From NCBI GenBank assembly GCA_050246015.1, contig JBFWWU010000013.1, positions 61,385-125,384 on the forward strand: DNA of 64,000 nucleotides. The letters are read 5' to 3'. The notes below the pieces were generated by a model, which saw only the letters and a program-made list of their open reading frames with translations, ran no database searches and was not told where the DNA came from. Of this stretch, positions 26,758 through 36,600 are shown piece after piece. The stretch's first letter is position 1. Every line of letters begins with the position of its first letter. The position numbers were made by a program, and so were the translations under genes. This stretch comes from JTS-AC122 sp050246015. Lineage in GTDB: Bacteria > Planctomycetota > Phycisphaerae > Phycisphaerales > UBA1924.

Positions 26758-26966
26758 GCTCTTGCAGTGGCCGGTATGCTACTTGAATGTGCCGGGAGAC
26801 GCAAGCCAGACAACCCGGCCGGAAGCAGGCGGCGAAGGCCGGGGGTACCCGCGGCCGGCCGAGGTGGTTTCGCACGCTCTAACGGTGATTCCCGGGGTCG
26901 GGCCCCGGGGACGGCCGCGGTTCGGATGCGGCGTACGATCGACGTCGAATAGTCCAGGAGAGTGAC
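26758..26966. other. Intergenic region between divergent genes with two GC hairpins
   Basis: The 209 bp between the STAND gene and the TIM-barrel gene contain the hairpin 26814-26820/26837-26843 with a 16-base loop GGAAGCAGGCGGCGAA, and the palindromic hairpin 26891-26897/26903-26909 with loop TCGGG. No T-run follows either, so they are not standard terminators. The promoters of both genes must lie here, but I see no convincing boxes. Confidence 0.4.
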
Positions 26967-27863
26967 ATGAACCGTCGAGACTTCATGGTGACGACCGGCA
27001 TCTCGGGTGTCGCGGTTGCGGCGAGCGGTGCCATCGGTGCGAGCGCCGGCTCGTTGACGCCCGCGCAGCCGCAGCCCCCTGTCGCGTCCGCCGCCCCCTC
27101 CCCGCTCAAGGGCAGACTCAAACAGTCCGTCTGCAAGTGGTGCTACAGCATGCCCCTGGACGACCTGTGCCGGCACGCCGCGGCGATCGGGCTCAAGTCC
27201 GTTGAACTCCTCAACCCCGATGAATGGGAGACCACCAAGAAACACGGCCTGACCTGCGCCGTCGCGTCCTTCGTTCCCTCCAATCCGATCCCCAAGGGAT
27301 TCAACCGTGTCGAGCACCACGACGCGATCATCAAGGAACTCCAGGAGCGACTGCCGCTCGTCAAGGCCGCCGGCATCCCGAATCAGATCGTCTTCTCCGG
27401 CAACCGCGATGGACAGGACGACAAGGAAGGGATCAGGAACTGCATCGCGGGGCTCAAACGCATCACGCCGCTCGCCGAGCAACTCGGCGTCACCATCGTC
27501 ATGGAACTCCTGAACTCCAAGGACCACCGCGACTATCAGTGCGACCACACCCCGTACGGCGTCGCGGTCGTCGAGGGCGTCGGGTCCGAGCGATTCAAAC
27601 TCCTCTATGACATCTATCACATGCAGCGCATGGAAGGCGACGTCATCGACACCATCCGCAAGAACATCAAGCACATCGGGCACTTCCACACCGGGGGTGT
27701 GCCGGGCCGCGCCGAGATCGACGAGTCGCAGGAACTCAACTACGCCACGATCTGCAAGGCGATTGTCGAGACCGGGTACAGCGGGTACCTCGGGCAGGAG
27801 TTTGTCCCGCGCAAGGACCCCGTCGCGAGCCTGCGCCGCGCCGCCGAGATCTGCGACGTCTGA
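26967..27863 (+). CDS. Tat-exported sugar isomerase-like TIM-barrel protein (Hyi type)
   Basis: A 298-residue xylose isomerase-like TIM-barrel protein related to hydroxypyruvate isomerase. A Tat signal begins MNRRDFMVTTG, and the mature part starts near residue 45. Barrel metal-ligand regions include VTIVMELLNSKDH, the FKLLYDIYHMQRMEGD helix end, the GHFHTGGVPGR segment and YLGQEFVPRKD. Hyi interconverts hydroxypyruvate and tartronate semialdehyde, but planctomycetes hold many paralogues and the substrate is unknown. The start follows CAGGAGAG. Export of such a protein is typical of this phylum. Confidence 0.88.
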   Translation: MNRRDFMVTTGISGVAVAASGAIGASAGSLTPAQPQPPVASAAPSPLKGRLKQSVCKWCYSMPLDDLCRHAAAIGLKSVELLNPDEWETTKKHGLTCAVASFVPSNPIPKGFNRVEHHDAIIKELQERLPLVKAAGIPNQIVFSGNRDGQDDKEGIRNCIAGLKRITPLAEQLGVTIVMELLNSKDHRDYQCDHTPYGVAVVEGVGSERFKLLYDIYHMQRMEGDVIDTIRKNIKHIGHFHTGGVPGRAEIDESQELNYATICKAIVETGYSGYLGQEFVPRKDPVASLRRAAEICDV

Positions 27864-27890
27864 CCGCCCGCCACGTCTCGGTGCACACTC

Positions 27891-28793
27891 GTGGGTCATC
27901 AACTCTGGTCAACTTCCGCCGGCGGTCGAACGACGTCGCTTGATCTGCGCTCGCCGCGCATCATGGCGATCCTGAATATCACGCCGGACAGTTTTTCCGA
28001 TGGCGGTGCCTGCTTCGACACGCCCTCGGCGCTCGCCGCCGCCGAGCGCATGCTCGCCGAAGGGGCCGACATGCTCGACGTCGGCGGCGAGTCGACTCGC
28101 CCGGGCGCCGCGCCAGTTTCGGTCACCGAGCAGATCCGGCGCACCGCGCCCGTCATCCGCGCCATCCGCGCACGATTCGGCGGCGAGTTTCCCATCTCCA
28201 TCGATACCACCCGGGCCGAGGTGGCGCGGGCGGCGCTGGACGCGGGCGCCGACGCGGTGAACGACACCTCCGGCGGACGCGACGACCCGGGCATGTTCGA
28301 GTTGGTCGCGCAGCGCGGCGCCGGGCTCATCCTCATGCACCGCTTCGTCGCGCCGTCACGCGATGCCTACTCGACGCACTACACCCCCGCGGCCCGGCCC
28401 GAGCCCGTCTACCCGGGCGGCGTCGTGCACGATGTGCGCCGATTCCTCGCCGAGCGAACCGTTGACGCCGAGCGCGCCGGCGTCCCGCCCGCTCGCATCA
28501 TGATCGATCCGGGACTTGGCTTTGGCAAGTCCATCCAGGACAACCTCCGGCTCATCCACGGCTCCGCGGAACTCGCGTCGCTCGGCTACCCCGTACTCAG
28601 CGGCCTGAGCCGCAAGAGCTTCGTCGGGCGACTCTCGGGATTATCGCCGGATCGCCCCGCGCGAGATCGCCTCGATGGCACCATCGCGCTGAGCGTGCTG
28701 CACTATCTTCGCGGCGCCCGCATGTTCCGAGTGCACGATGTCGCGGCCCACGTCGCCGCGCTGAACGCGATTCACCACGCGAGCCTCGCCTGA
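27891..28793 (+). CDS. folP: Dihydropteroate synthase
   Basis: A 300-residue TIM-barrel enzyme of folate synthesis that joins p-aminobenzoate to dihydropterin diphosphate. The signatures are RIMAILNITPDSFSDGG, DMLDVGGESTRPGA, ISIDTTRAEVA, VNDTSGG, LGFGKSIQDNLRLI and SGLSRKSFVGR. The GTG start at 27891 is chosen because the first strand (TSLDLRSPR) belongs to the fold; no strong ribosome binding site is visible. It follows the TIM-barrel gene by 27 bp. An Ala-rich C-terminus is normal. Confidence 0.95.
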   Translation: MGHQLWSTSAGGRTTSLDLRSPRIMAILNITPDSFSDGGACFDTPSALAAAERMLAEGADMLDVGGESTRPGAAPVSVTEQIRRTAPVIRAIRARFGGEFPISIDTTRAEVARAALDAGADAVNDTSGGRDDPGMFELVAQRGAGLILMHRFVAPSRDAYSTHYTPAARPEPVYPGGVVHDVRRFLAERTVDAERAGVPPARIMIDPGLGFGKSIQDNLRLIHGSAELASLGYPVLSGLSRKSFVGRLSGLSPDRPARDRLDGTIALSVLHYLRGARMFRVHDVAAHVAALNAIHHASLA

Positions 28794-28857
28794 AGTCGCC
28801 CCGGCGTTTTCGGTCCCCGCCGACGTCCCGGCCCGGTGCGAATACCCTTTGCATCCA

Positions 28858-30891
28858 ATGGACCACTTCTGGGGTTTTGCCCGGCACATGCTTCGACACC
28901 GCTGGCTCCTGGCCCTGGCGATGGTCTTCGCTGTCCTCTCCGCCGGCGGACTCGGCGCCGGCATCCTCGGCGTTCAGGCCGTCCTCGGCAAAATCATCGG
29001 CACCGACGCCGAGCAGTCCCAAGGGCTCCGCGACCTGGCCCGCGGCACGCTCGATTCGCTCGCCACGTACCACATCGTCCTCCCCGCTTCGTGGACCTCC
29101 TGGATTGATCGGCTCTCCAACAAGCCCTTCGACGCCGTGCTGGCCATCGTCATCACGCTCGGCGTGCTCACCATGCTCGGAGCCGCGGCAAACTTCCTCC
29201 ATGCCTATTGCTCCCTCACCGTCGTCGCGCGCACGATCGCCAACATCCGCCGCGCCGCTTTCCGTCGAGCCGTGCACCTGCCGCTCCGCACCATCATCGA
29301 GATCGGCCCCGCCGATACCGTGTCCCGCATCGTCTACGACTCGACGACGCTCGCCGCCGGCTTCACCGCCCTGGTTTCAAAGGCCGTTGCGCAGCTCACC
29401 AAGGGCGTCGTCTGCCTCGTCGTCGCGTGCGTGCTCGACTGGCGGATGTTCTTCATCTCGCTCGGTGTCGGCGTGGTGCTCGCCGTCATCATCAGGAAAC
29501 TCGGCAAACGCATCCGCCGCGCGTCTCGTTCGGCGCTCGCTTCACAAGGCCGCCTCTACCGCGCCACAGCCGAAGTGATGAACGGCTTGCGGGTCGTCAA
29601 AGCATTCACCGCCGAACGCGACGAGGCGGGTCGTTTCCATCGGATCAACAAGGAAGTCGTCAGACAGGAACTCCGTGCCCGCACCGCACGCGCGCTCTCC
29701 AGCCCACTCATCGAGACGCTCGCTCTCTTTGTGCTCGGCGCGCTCAGCCTCGTCGCGATGAAAGCCATCATCGAGGGCCACCTGGACAAGAAGGAGTTCT
29801 TCACGGTGCTCGGCGCGCTCGGGCTCGCCGCGGGCTCGCTCAAGCCGCTCGTCGGCCTGTACACCGATATCCAGCAGTCCGGCGCCGCCGCCGATCGCCT
29901 GCACGATCTGCTCGCTCGCGAGGTCGAGCCCGGGCACGGGCATCGGCTCCCGCGCCTGCCCAGGCACGCCAAGTCCATCGAGTTTCAAAACGTCTCGTTT
30001 ACCTATCCCGCCCCGGCTCCCTCCCAGCCCGGCCTCCCCGCGCCGCGACCCGCCCTCGACAACGTCTCGCTCACCATCCGTCACGGCGAAGTCGTCGCAT
30101 TCGTCGGCCCCAACGGCTGCGGCAAGACCACCCTCCTCTCCCTCATCCCACGCTTTGTCGATCCAGCGACACCCACCCCCTCCGCCGACGCGGCCCGGCT
30201 GCCCGCCGTCGCGAGCGCCCACTCCAACGGCGTCCACAAGTCTACCGGGCGACCCGCGGCCGACGACCGCCAAGGCCGCGTGCTCATCGATGGCCTTGAT
30301 ATCCGCGACTATTCCGTGCGATCACTCCGCCGCCAGATCGGCGTCGTCACTCAGGACACTGTTCTGTTCGAAGGCACGATCCGCAGCAATATCGCCTACG
30401 GCGACGTCGCAGGACGCGACCACGACCCTGCCATCGCCGCCGCCGCTCGACGCGCTCGCGCCGAAGACTTCATCCTCGACAAGCCCGGTCGCTACGACGC
30501 CCCCATCGGCGAGAACGGTGTTGGCCTCTCCGGCGGGCAGCGCCAGCGCCTCACGATCGCCCGCGCCATCCTCCGCGACCCGGCCATCCTCATCCTCGAC
30601 GAAGCCACCAGCATGATCGACGCCGAGTCCGAGGCACGAATCGCCGAGGCCATCGACGAGTTCGTATCGCCGCCGCCGTCGCCCCACGGCGCCGCTCCCG
30701 CCCCCAAACGAACGTGCCTGATCGTCGCTCACCGCCTGAGCACCGTCCTCAGCGCCGATCGCATCGTCGTCATGGATCAGGGCCGAGTCATCGACGACGG
30801 CACGCACGACGAACTGCTCGGCCGCTGCGAAATCTACCGGCTCATCGCGAGCAATCAACTCGTGAGGGCCGCCCCACCCCGCGATGAATAG
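28858..30891 (+). CDS. ABC exporter with fused membrane and ATPase domains
   Basis: A 677-residue half-transporter of the MsbA/lipid A or multidrug exporter type. Six membrane helices fill about residues 10-330. In the ATPase domain, Walker A is GPNGCGKTT (about 417-425), the Q-loop is IGVVTQDTVLFEG, the signature is LSGGQRQRLTIARAIL, Walker B is ILILDEATSMIDAESE and the H-loop is IVAHRLSTV. An unusual Ala/Pro/Ser-rich insert of about 40 residues (about 434-474) sits between Walker A and the next strand. The ATG at 28858 is preceded in frame by a TTG three codons upstream. Substrate unknown. Confidence 0.9.
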   Translation: MDHFWGFARHMLRHRWLLALAMVFAVLSAGGLGAGILGVQAVLGKIIGTDAEQSQGLRDLARGTLDSLATYHIVLPASWTSWIDRLSNKPFDAVLAIVITLGVLTMLGAAANFLHAYCSLTVVARTIANIRRAAFRRAVHLPLRTIIEIGPADTVSRIVYDSTTLAAGFTALVSKAVAQLTKGVVCLVVACVLDWRMFFISLGVGVVLAVIIRKLGKRIRRASRSALASQGRLYRATAEVMNGLRVVKAFTAERDEAGRFHRINKEVVRQELRARTARALSSPLIETLALFVLGALSLVAMKAIIEGHLDKKEFFTVLGALGLAAGSLKPLVGLYTDIQQSGAAADRLHDLLAREVEPGHGHRLPRLPRHAKSIEFQNVSFTYPAPAPSQPGLPAPRPALDNVSLTIRHGEVVAFVGPNGCGKTTLLSLIPRFVDPATPTPSADAARLPAVASAHSNGVHKSTGRPAADDRQGRVLIDGLDIRDYSVRSLRRQIGVVTQDTVLFEGTIRSNIAYGDVAGRDHDPAIAAAARRARAEDFILDKPGRYDAPIGENGVGLSGGQRQRLTIARAILRDPAILILDEATSMIDAESEARIAEAIDEFVSPPPSPHGAAPAPKRTCLIVAHRLSTVLSADRIVVMDQGRVIDDGTHDELLGRCEIYRLIASNQLVRAAPPRDE

Positions 30892-30926
30892 GTCGGCGCC
30901 CCACGCGACTTCCGACCCGGCCCCTT

Positions 30927-30932
30927 TATAGT
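30927..30932 (+). promoter_or_regulatory. Possible -10 box for a leaderless mRNA
   Basis: TATAGT stands 6 nt before the ATG at 30939, within CCCCTTTATAGTTCGTCC. No ribosome binding site is present. Confidence 0.4.
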
Positions 30933-30938
30933 TCGTCC

Positions 30939-32054
30939 ATGCCCTTGCTCGACCAGACCCAGCCCTTGCTGCGCATTAGCGACCTCGCGGTCTCCTTCGA
31001 CAACGCCGGCGGCGGCCCACGCATCCAGGCCGTCGACGGCGTGCGACTCTCCATCTTTCCCAGGCAGACGCTCGCCGTCGTCGGAGAGTCAGGCTGCGGC
31101 AAGTCCGTTACCGCGATGAGCATGATGCACCTGATCCCCCGTCCGCCGGGCAGATTCGACCGCGGCGAGGCTTTCTTTGCATCCGACTCCGGCCGGGTCG
31201 ATCTGCTGCGGCTTCCCGAAGAACGGATCCGCAAGATCCGCGGCAACGAGATCGCCATGATCTTCCAGGAGCCGATGACGTCGCTCAACCCCGTCTACAC
31301 GGTCGGCGACCAGATCATCGAAGCGATCCTTCTGCACCAGGACGTCAGCGGCAGCCAGGCGCAAGAAGCCACCATCGAATCGATGCACGCGGTGGGCATC
31401 CCGAATCCGCGGGAGCGGCTTCGCTCCTACCCGCACCAGTTCTCCGGCGGCATGCGACAGCGAGTCATGATCGCGATGGCGCTGGCCTGCCGGCCCAAGC
31501 TCCTGCTCGCCGACGAGCCCACGACCGCGCTGGACGTGACGATCCAGGCCCAGATCCTTGAACTCCTCCGCGATCTGCAGCGCACCCGCGGCATGGGGAT
31601 CATGCTCATCACGCACGCCCTCGGAGTGGTCGCCGAGAACGCCGACGTCGTCTGCGTCATGTACGCCGGTCGCGTCGTCGAGTACGCCAGCGTCCTTGAC
31701 CTGTTTGATCATCCGATGCACCCATATACGCGCGGCCTGCTGGCCAGCATCCCGTCGATCGGACACGTCCGCGATCGCCTCATCACCATCAAGGAAGTCG
31801 TGGACAACCCGGCCGAGTTCGAGAAACTCCCAGGAGCCGAGAACGGTATCCGACCCTGGTGGCCCTGGCACCAGCCGCCCCGGGACCTCGCGCCGCTGCC
31901 GATCCCCGCCGGCGACTACTACCTGCAGGAAGTCAGGCCCAGCCACTGGGTCGGTGTGTGGCGCACCGAGGCGGTCAAGGACCACGAGAGCCGCGCCCCG
32001 GAACTCGCGTTCCGAATCGACGCCCAGGCCGCCGCCGCGCCTGCCACCGGCTAA
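30939..32054 (+). CDS. OppD/DppD-type peptide transporter ATPase, solitary
   Basis: A 371-residue ATP-binding subunit of the oligopeptide/dipeptide importer class. Walker A is VGESGCGKS, the signature is FSGGMRQRVMIAMAL, Walker B is LLLADEPTTALDVTIQ, and the Q-loop is MIFQEPMTSLNPVYTV. The usual Cys-containing oligopeptide tail (CxF..RC...C) is absent. Instead the C-terminal 80 residues contain a Trp/Pro-rich stretch (RPWWPWHQPPRD) and a unique tail. No permease, binding protein or OppF partner is adjacent; a second OppD and an OppF are 20 kb downstream. Confidence 0.9.
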   Translation: MPLLDQTQPLLRISDLAVSFDNAGGGPRIQAVDGVRLSIFPRQTLAVVGESGCGKSVTAMSMMHLIPRPPGRFDRGEAFFASDSGRVDLLRLPEERIRKIRGNEIAMIFQEPMTSLNPVYTVGDQIIEAILLHQDVSGSQAQEATIESMHAVGIPNPRERLRSYPHQFSGGMRQRVMIAMALACRPKLLLADEPTTALDVTIQAQILELLRDLQRTRGMGIMLITHALGVVAENADVVCVMYAGRVVEYASVLDLFDHPMHPYTRGLLASIPSIGHVRDRLITIKEVVDNPAEFEKLPGAENGIRPWWPWHQPPRDLAPLPIPAGDYYLQEVRPSHWVGVWRTEAVKDHESRAPELAFRIDAQAAAAPATG

Positions 32055-32116
32055 CCCAGAACGCTCGGCGAGATGGATCTTCACGACGGCAAGCGCCCCC
32101 CCTCGCGACGCCACGT

Positions 32117-33418
32117 TTACTTGGTCCGGCCCGCGAACTCCTTGAGCAGTTCGGCTTCTCGCTCGGGCGTGATCCCCGTGCGGAGTTGATCCGCCGGTGG
32201 CGTCCGCGGGGCCGGTCGCCCGGCCTTGGCCGCCTCCTCCGCCGTCTCCTTCGCGACCTTCGCGCGCAGTGCCACGGCCTTGGGCCACCATTCGATCAGC
32301 GATTGACAAGTCTCTTCCGCCGGGCGAAACGTCAGCCCAGCCTTCACCGCTTTCTCAACGACCCGCGTATGGAAACCCGCAGTCTCTCCGGTTGAAGGAA
32401 GCAGAATCGCGAGCGTGCCGGGTTCCAACCCGTGCCCGGCGAGCCAGTCGTACGGGACGAAGTTCATGTGCGCATCTCCCTTCGCCCCCGTCTTTTTCGA
32501 GGCGCTGATGCACGCGTCCATCAGGTCGCCGACGCGCATCGGCTTCCGCGGCCCGGTCGCGTTCATCGTTCCGAATACCTTCTTCTCGACGCACGTGATG
32601 ATGAACTCCGACAGGTCTCGAACGTCGATGAACTGCACCGGGTCTTCCGGCGCGCCGGGCACGAGCACCTCGCCGCCCCGGCTCGTCCGGACCGGCCAGT
32701 ACGTGAATCGATCCGTAGTATCGCCGACTCCCACGATGAACCCGGGACGGATCGCGGTCGTGCGCCCCGGCATGGCGCGCTCGGCTGCCTGCTCGCACAG
32801 CGCCTTGAGCGGGCCGTAGTTCTGGAACTGCGCCCCCATCTCCTCCACCGTCGGGTCCTCTATCGTGCCGACCTCGTCGCTCTCGTCCATGTTCGCCCGT
32901 TCGTTGCTCTTGTAGACGCTGACCGACGAGATAAAAATGTACTGGCCTACGTTGGGCGCCAACAACTCGGCCGACGCCTTGACGATCCTGGGAACATACC
33001 CGGAGTTATCAATGACGGCATCGAACTTCCTGCCGACCAGTTCTTCGAGCCCCTTCGGCGAGGATTCGTCCTCGACTTCCTTGCCGTCCACGAACTTCGT
33101 CTGCGCGTGCTTCTCGGGATCGCGATTCCCGTAGAGCTTCTCGACGCCGTCGCGCGCCCCGACGTACTTCTCGCGCCGCCCTCGGTTGAAGATCGTGACC
33201 GTGTGACCACGGGCCTTGGCAGCGTCGATCGTCGCCGGCCCGAGGAACCCCGTGCCCCCCAGGATCAGAATCGACAGCCCCGCCGCACCGTTGGCGCGGG
33301 AGACTTTCAGCCCAGGACGTGCCCCGGCCGCCGCCGCGAGCGACTCGGATTTCGACATCGCAACCGCCGCCCCAAGCATCGCCGTACTGGTCAGAAAACC
33401 GCGTCGTGTCGTACTCAT
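32117..33418 (-). CDS. Tat-exported NAD-dependent epimerase/dehydratase-like protein
   Basis: A 433-residue extended short-chain dehydrogenase. The signal MSTTRRGFLTSTAMLG contains the twin arginines. The Rossmann motif ILGGTGFLGPATIDAAK follows, then the strand TIFNRG. The YxxxK motif is YGPLKALCE, and a Ser-rich strand IFISSVSVYKS precedes it. The C-terminal 60 residues are Ala/Glu-rich. Such exported epimerase-like proteins occur in planctomycetes, but the substrate is unknown. The start follows GAGGA by 6-8 nt; a longer upstream reading frame runs through low-complexity sequence. Confidence 0.87.
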   Translation of the reverse strand: MSTTRRGFLTSTAMLGAAVAMSKSESLAAAAGARPGLKVSRANGAAGLSILILGGTGFLGPATIDAAKARGHTVTIFNRGRREKYVGARDGVEKLYGNRDPEKHAQTKFVDGKEVEDESSPKGLEELVGRKFDAVIDNSGYVPRIVKASAELLAPNVGQYIFISSVSVYKSNERANMDESDEVGTIEDPTVEEMGAQFQNYGPLKALCEQAAERAMPGRTTAIRPGFIVGVGDTTDRFTYWPVRTSRGGEVLVPGAPEDPVQFIDVRDLSEFIITCVEKKVFGTMNATGPRKPMRVGDLMDACISASKKTGAKGDAHMNFVPYDWLAGHGLEPGTLAILLPSTGETAGFHTRVVEKAVKAGLTFRPAEETCQSLIEWWPKAVALRAKVAKETAEEAAKAGRPAPRTPPADQLRTGITPEREAELLKEFAGRTK

Positions 33419-33653
33419 GGCGTTCCTCGTGTCAGCATTGCTCCCCACGGATCGTGCACGGTATACCGCGCGCCGCCGCGCGACGCTGCACGCCCATCCT
33501 TCGGCCACGCGCCGGCGCCCCGATCGGTCAATATCGTGACACCGCGGACCGACGTGGAACGCGGGCGGCGGAGAAGCGATGGGCCCGCCCTGCCCGGGGG
33601 CGCGGGGGCGCGGGCGCGGGGGGAGGCGAGATTCTCGCGCGGTGCGATCACAC

Positions 33654-33659
33654 TACGCT
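33654..33659 (+). promoter_or_regulatory. Possible weak -10 box for a leaderless mRNA
   Basis: TACGCT stands 6 nt before the ATG at 33666 and fits only TANNNT; no Shine-Dalgarno sequence is visible. Confidence 0.3.
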
Positions 33660-33665
33660 CGTGGA

Positions 33666-36600
33666 ATGATCACGCGCAAAGAGGCCGCCGACCGACTCAG
33701 GCTCATCGCGCGTGAGCGGCTGGAGCCGCTCGTGTATCTCGCCCGCCTGCCGATGCAGATCAGCGTGTGGCAAGGCGGACCCGCGCCGTCGCTGGCCGAG
33801 GCTCTTCTCGCTCCCTACCGCCCGGTGCAGACCGGTTGGCGGTGGGGCCCGGTGTGGTCGACCGCCTGGTTCAGGCTCCGCGCGACGCTTCCTGACGGGC
33901 TGGACGCTTCGGTCATGACGCTGCGTTTTTCGTGCGGCACCGAGGCGACTCTCTGGAGCGGCGACCATTCCATCCACGCACCCCGCGTTCCCGTCCACGG
34001 CTTGGACGTCAATCATCAGTGCGTGCCCGCCCCGGCACTGACGCAAGCGCTGCGGCATGGGAGCGGCAACAACATCGAACTGTTCATCGAAGCCGCGTGC
34101 AATCGACCCCACGGCGCCACCACCTTCTTCTGGGATGACCCGGCCGAGGTTGCACGCTGGAAGGAGCCGCTGCCGGGACGAATCGAATGTGCCGAACTCG
34201 TGCGGATCGACGAACGGGTGAGGCGGACGATCGCAGCCCTCAACTTCGCCGCGGGCGTGCTCGTCCTCGGTCGCGCCGATGAGCCCCTGCCCACCCGCGA
34301 GCTCGACTCGCTCAGCCAGATCGAGTCCCTCAGCGAGCACGCGACGTGCCCCGATCACCCTCGCGCCATCGACACCATGGCGATGCAGGCTCTCGGGCTC
34401 GCTTCCGCGGCCGGCGTGCCCGCTCGGGCCCGGTCCGTCTGCCACGCCATCGGCCACGCGCACATCGACACCGCTTGGCTCTGGAGACTCTCCGAAACCC
34501 GGCGCAAATGCCTCCGCACGTTCTCCACGGCCCTGCGGCTGATCGAATCGAACCCCGACTTCAGGTTCGTCTGCACGCAGCCTCAGCAGTACGCATGGGT
34601 CGAACGCGATTCACCCGCGCTCTTTGAACAGATCCGGGCCCGCGTACAGCAAGGGCGGTGGGAGATCGGGGCTGCCCTGACCCATGCCCAAGGCGCCCCC
34701 GGACGAGTCGCCAGCGGCGCGATGTGGATCGAGCCCGATTGCAATATCCCCTCCGGCGAGTCCCTCATCCGCCAGTTCCTCCACGGCACGCGATACGTCC
34801 AGGACCGCTTCGCCGTCACGTCCTCGCATCCGTTCGTCTTTCTCCCCGACACATTCGGGTTCCCCGCGTCGTTGCCGCAGATCCTCGCCGGATGCGGCGT
34901 GCGCACGTTCATCTTCAACAAACTCTGGTGGAATGAATCGAACCCGCCCACGATGTCGGCTTTTCGGTGGCGCGGCATCGACGGGTCCGAGATCGTTTCG
35001 TACCTCACGCCCGGCATGGAATACAACGCCACCATGACGCCCGCCGAACTCCGCAAGGGCGACGACACCCATCGGTCCACCGACCCGACCGCGCCACACC
35101 AGTGGCTTCAGCCATTCGGTTACGGCGACGGCGGTGGCGGGCCCACGCAGGAGATGATCGACATCGCCTCCCTCGCCGAACCGATCGACTCCTTGCCCCG
35201 CATCCGCTTCGGCCGCATCGACGAGTTCTGCCAACATCTTCACACCCGCATCAACGACGCGCGGCGCGATGGAAAGGAACTCCCGATCTGGCCTGAAGCC
35301 GAGTTATATCTGGAACGCCACCGCGGCACCTACACCGCCCAGGCCTGGATCAAGCGAGCCAATCGACACGCCGAGGAAGACCTGCGGGTCGCTGAACTGC
35401 TTGTCTGTGCCGCGGGTTCGCCATCCGTGGGGCCCGCCCGCGCAGACTCGGGCCAAACATTGGATCGCGCCTGGAAACTCCTGCTCCTGAACCAGTTTCA
35501 TGACATCCTGCCCGGGTCATCGATCAAGGACGTCTACGACGACGCGCGCGAGCAGTTCGGCGAGATCGGCCAGCTCGCTCGCGAGGTGATCGCCGCCGCT
35601 CTCCCGGGGGCGCCCGCGAGCCCGCTGGCCGCGCCGCACGCCGTCCCCGACGAGTACATCGTCATCAACCCGGCCTCCCAGGCCAGGTCCCAGGTCGTCA
35701 CGTTGAATGGCGAATGCCACTTCATCCCCCTTCTCGCCGCGAACGGGCTGCGCCGGTGGAGACCAGGAGAGAGCGACAAGTCACCCCGGCCGCGGCATGT
35801 CTCCGTGACCCGGACTGCTGACGCGGGCGTCTGGCTCGCAAACGGGTTGGTCGAATGCCGCGTCGACGGCGATGGATCCATCGGTTCACTGCGGAGTCTG
35901 ACGTCCGCCGCGCCGGCCCTCCTCGGGCCGCTCAATGTGCTGAGCCTGTACCGGGATGAGCCGAAATACTGGGAGGCGTGGGACATCGACCGCGACTATC
36001 TCGATCACCCCCTTCCGCTGGGGCCTGTGGATGCGATCGAAGTCTCGCGGGTGCACCCGCTGCGTGCGGAGGTCCGCGTGTCGCGCCCGCTGGGATCACA
36101 GAGCCGGATCACGCAGTGGATCACGCTCGACGCCGGCTCGCCCCGCGTCGATGTGCTCACACACGCCACCTGGCGCGAAGCCCGCACCCTCCTTCGCGCC
36201 CAGTTTCACAGCGGCATCCGGGCCGAACATGCCACCTGCGGCATCCAGTTCGGGCACCTCCAGCGTTCCACCTCACGCGCCGACCCCATCAGCGCCGCCA
36301 GGTTCGAGTTCTGTGCCCATCGGTGGATTGATCTCTCCGGCATGATTCGTTCGCCCGGAGCACACGGGAATGACTCAGACGCTCGCAGCAGCGGCCCGGG
36401 TCGCGCTGGGCTGGCGATCCTCAGCGAGAGCAAGTACGGGCATTCCTGCGCCGCCGACACGATCGGGTTGACGCTCCTGCGCTCGACCCGCTTCCCAGAT
36501 GAATCGGCGGATATCGGAGAACACGAGTTCACCTACAGCCTACTTCCTCACGCGGGCGATTGGCGAGCCGCCAACGCCGACGCCGAAGCCGAAGCGCTCA

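Noticed and set aside
26805..26845. GGAAGCAG resembling the SRP RNA core
   Set aside because: The GGAA is not capped by the expected CC/GG pairs and CAGG/AGCAG internal loop; it lies in the loop of a plain hairpin.
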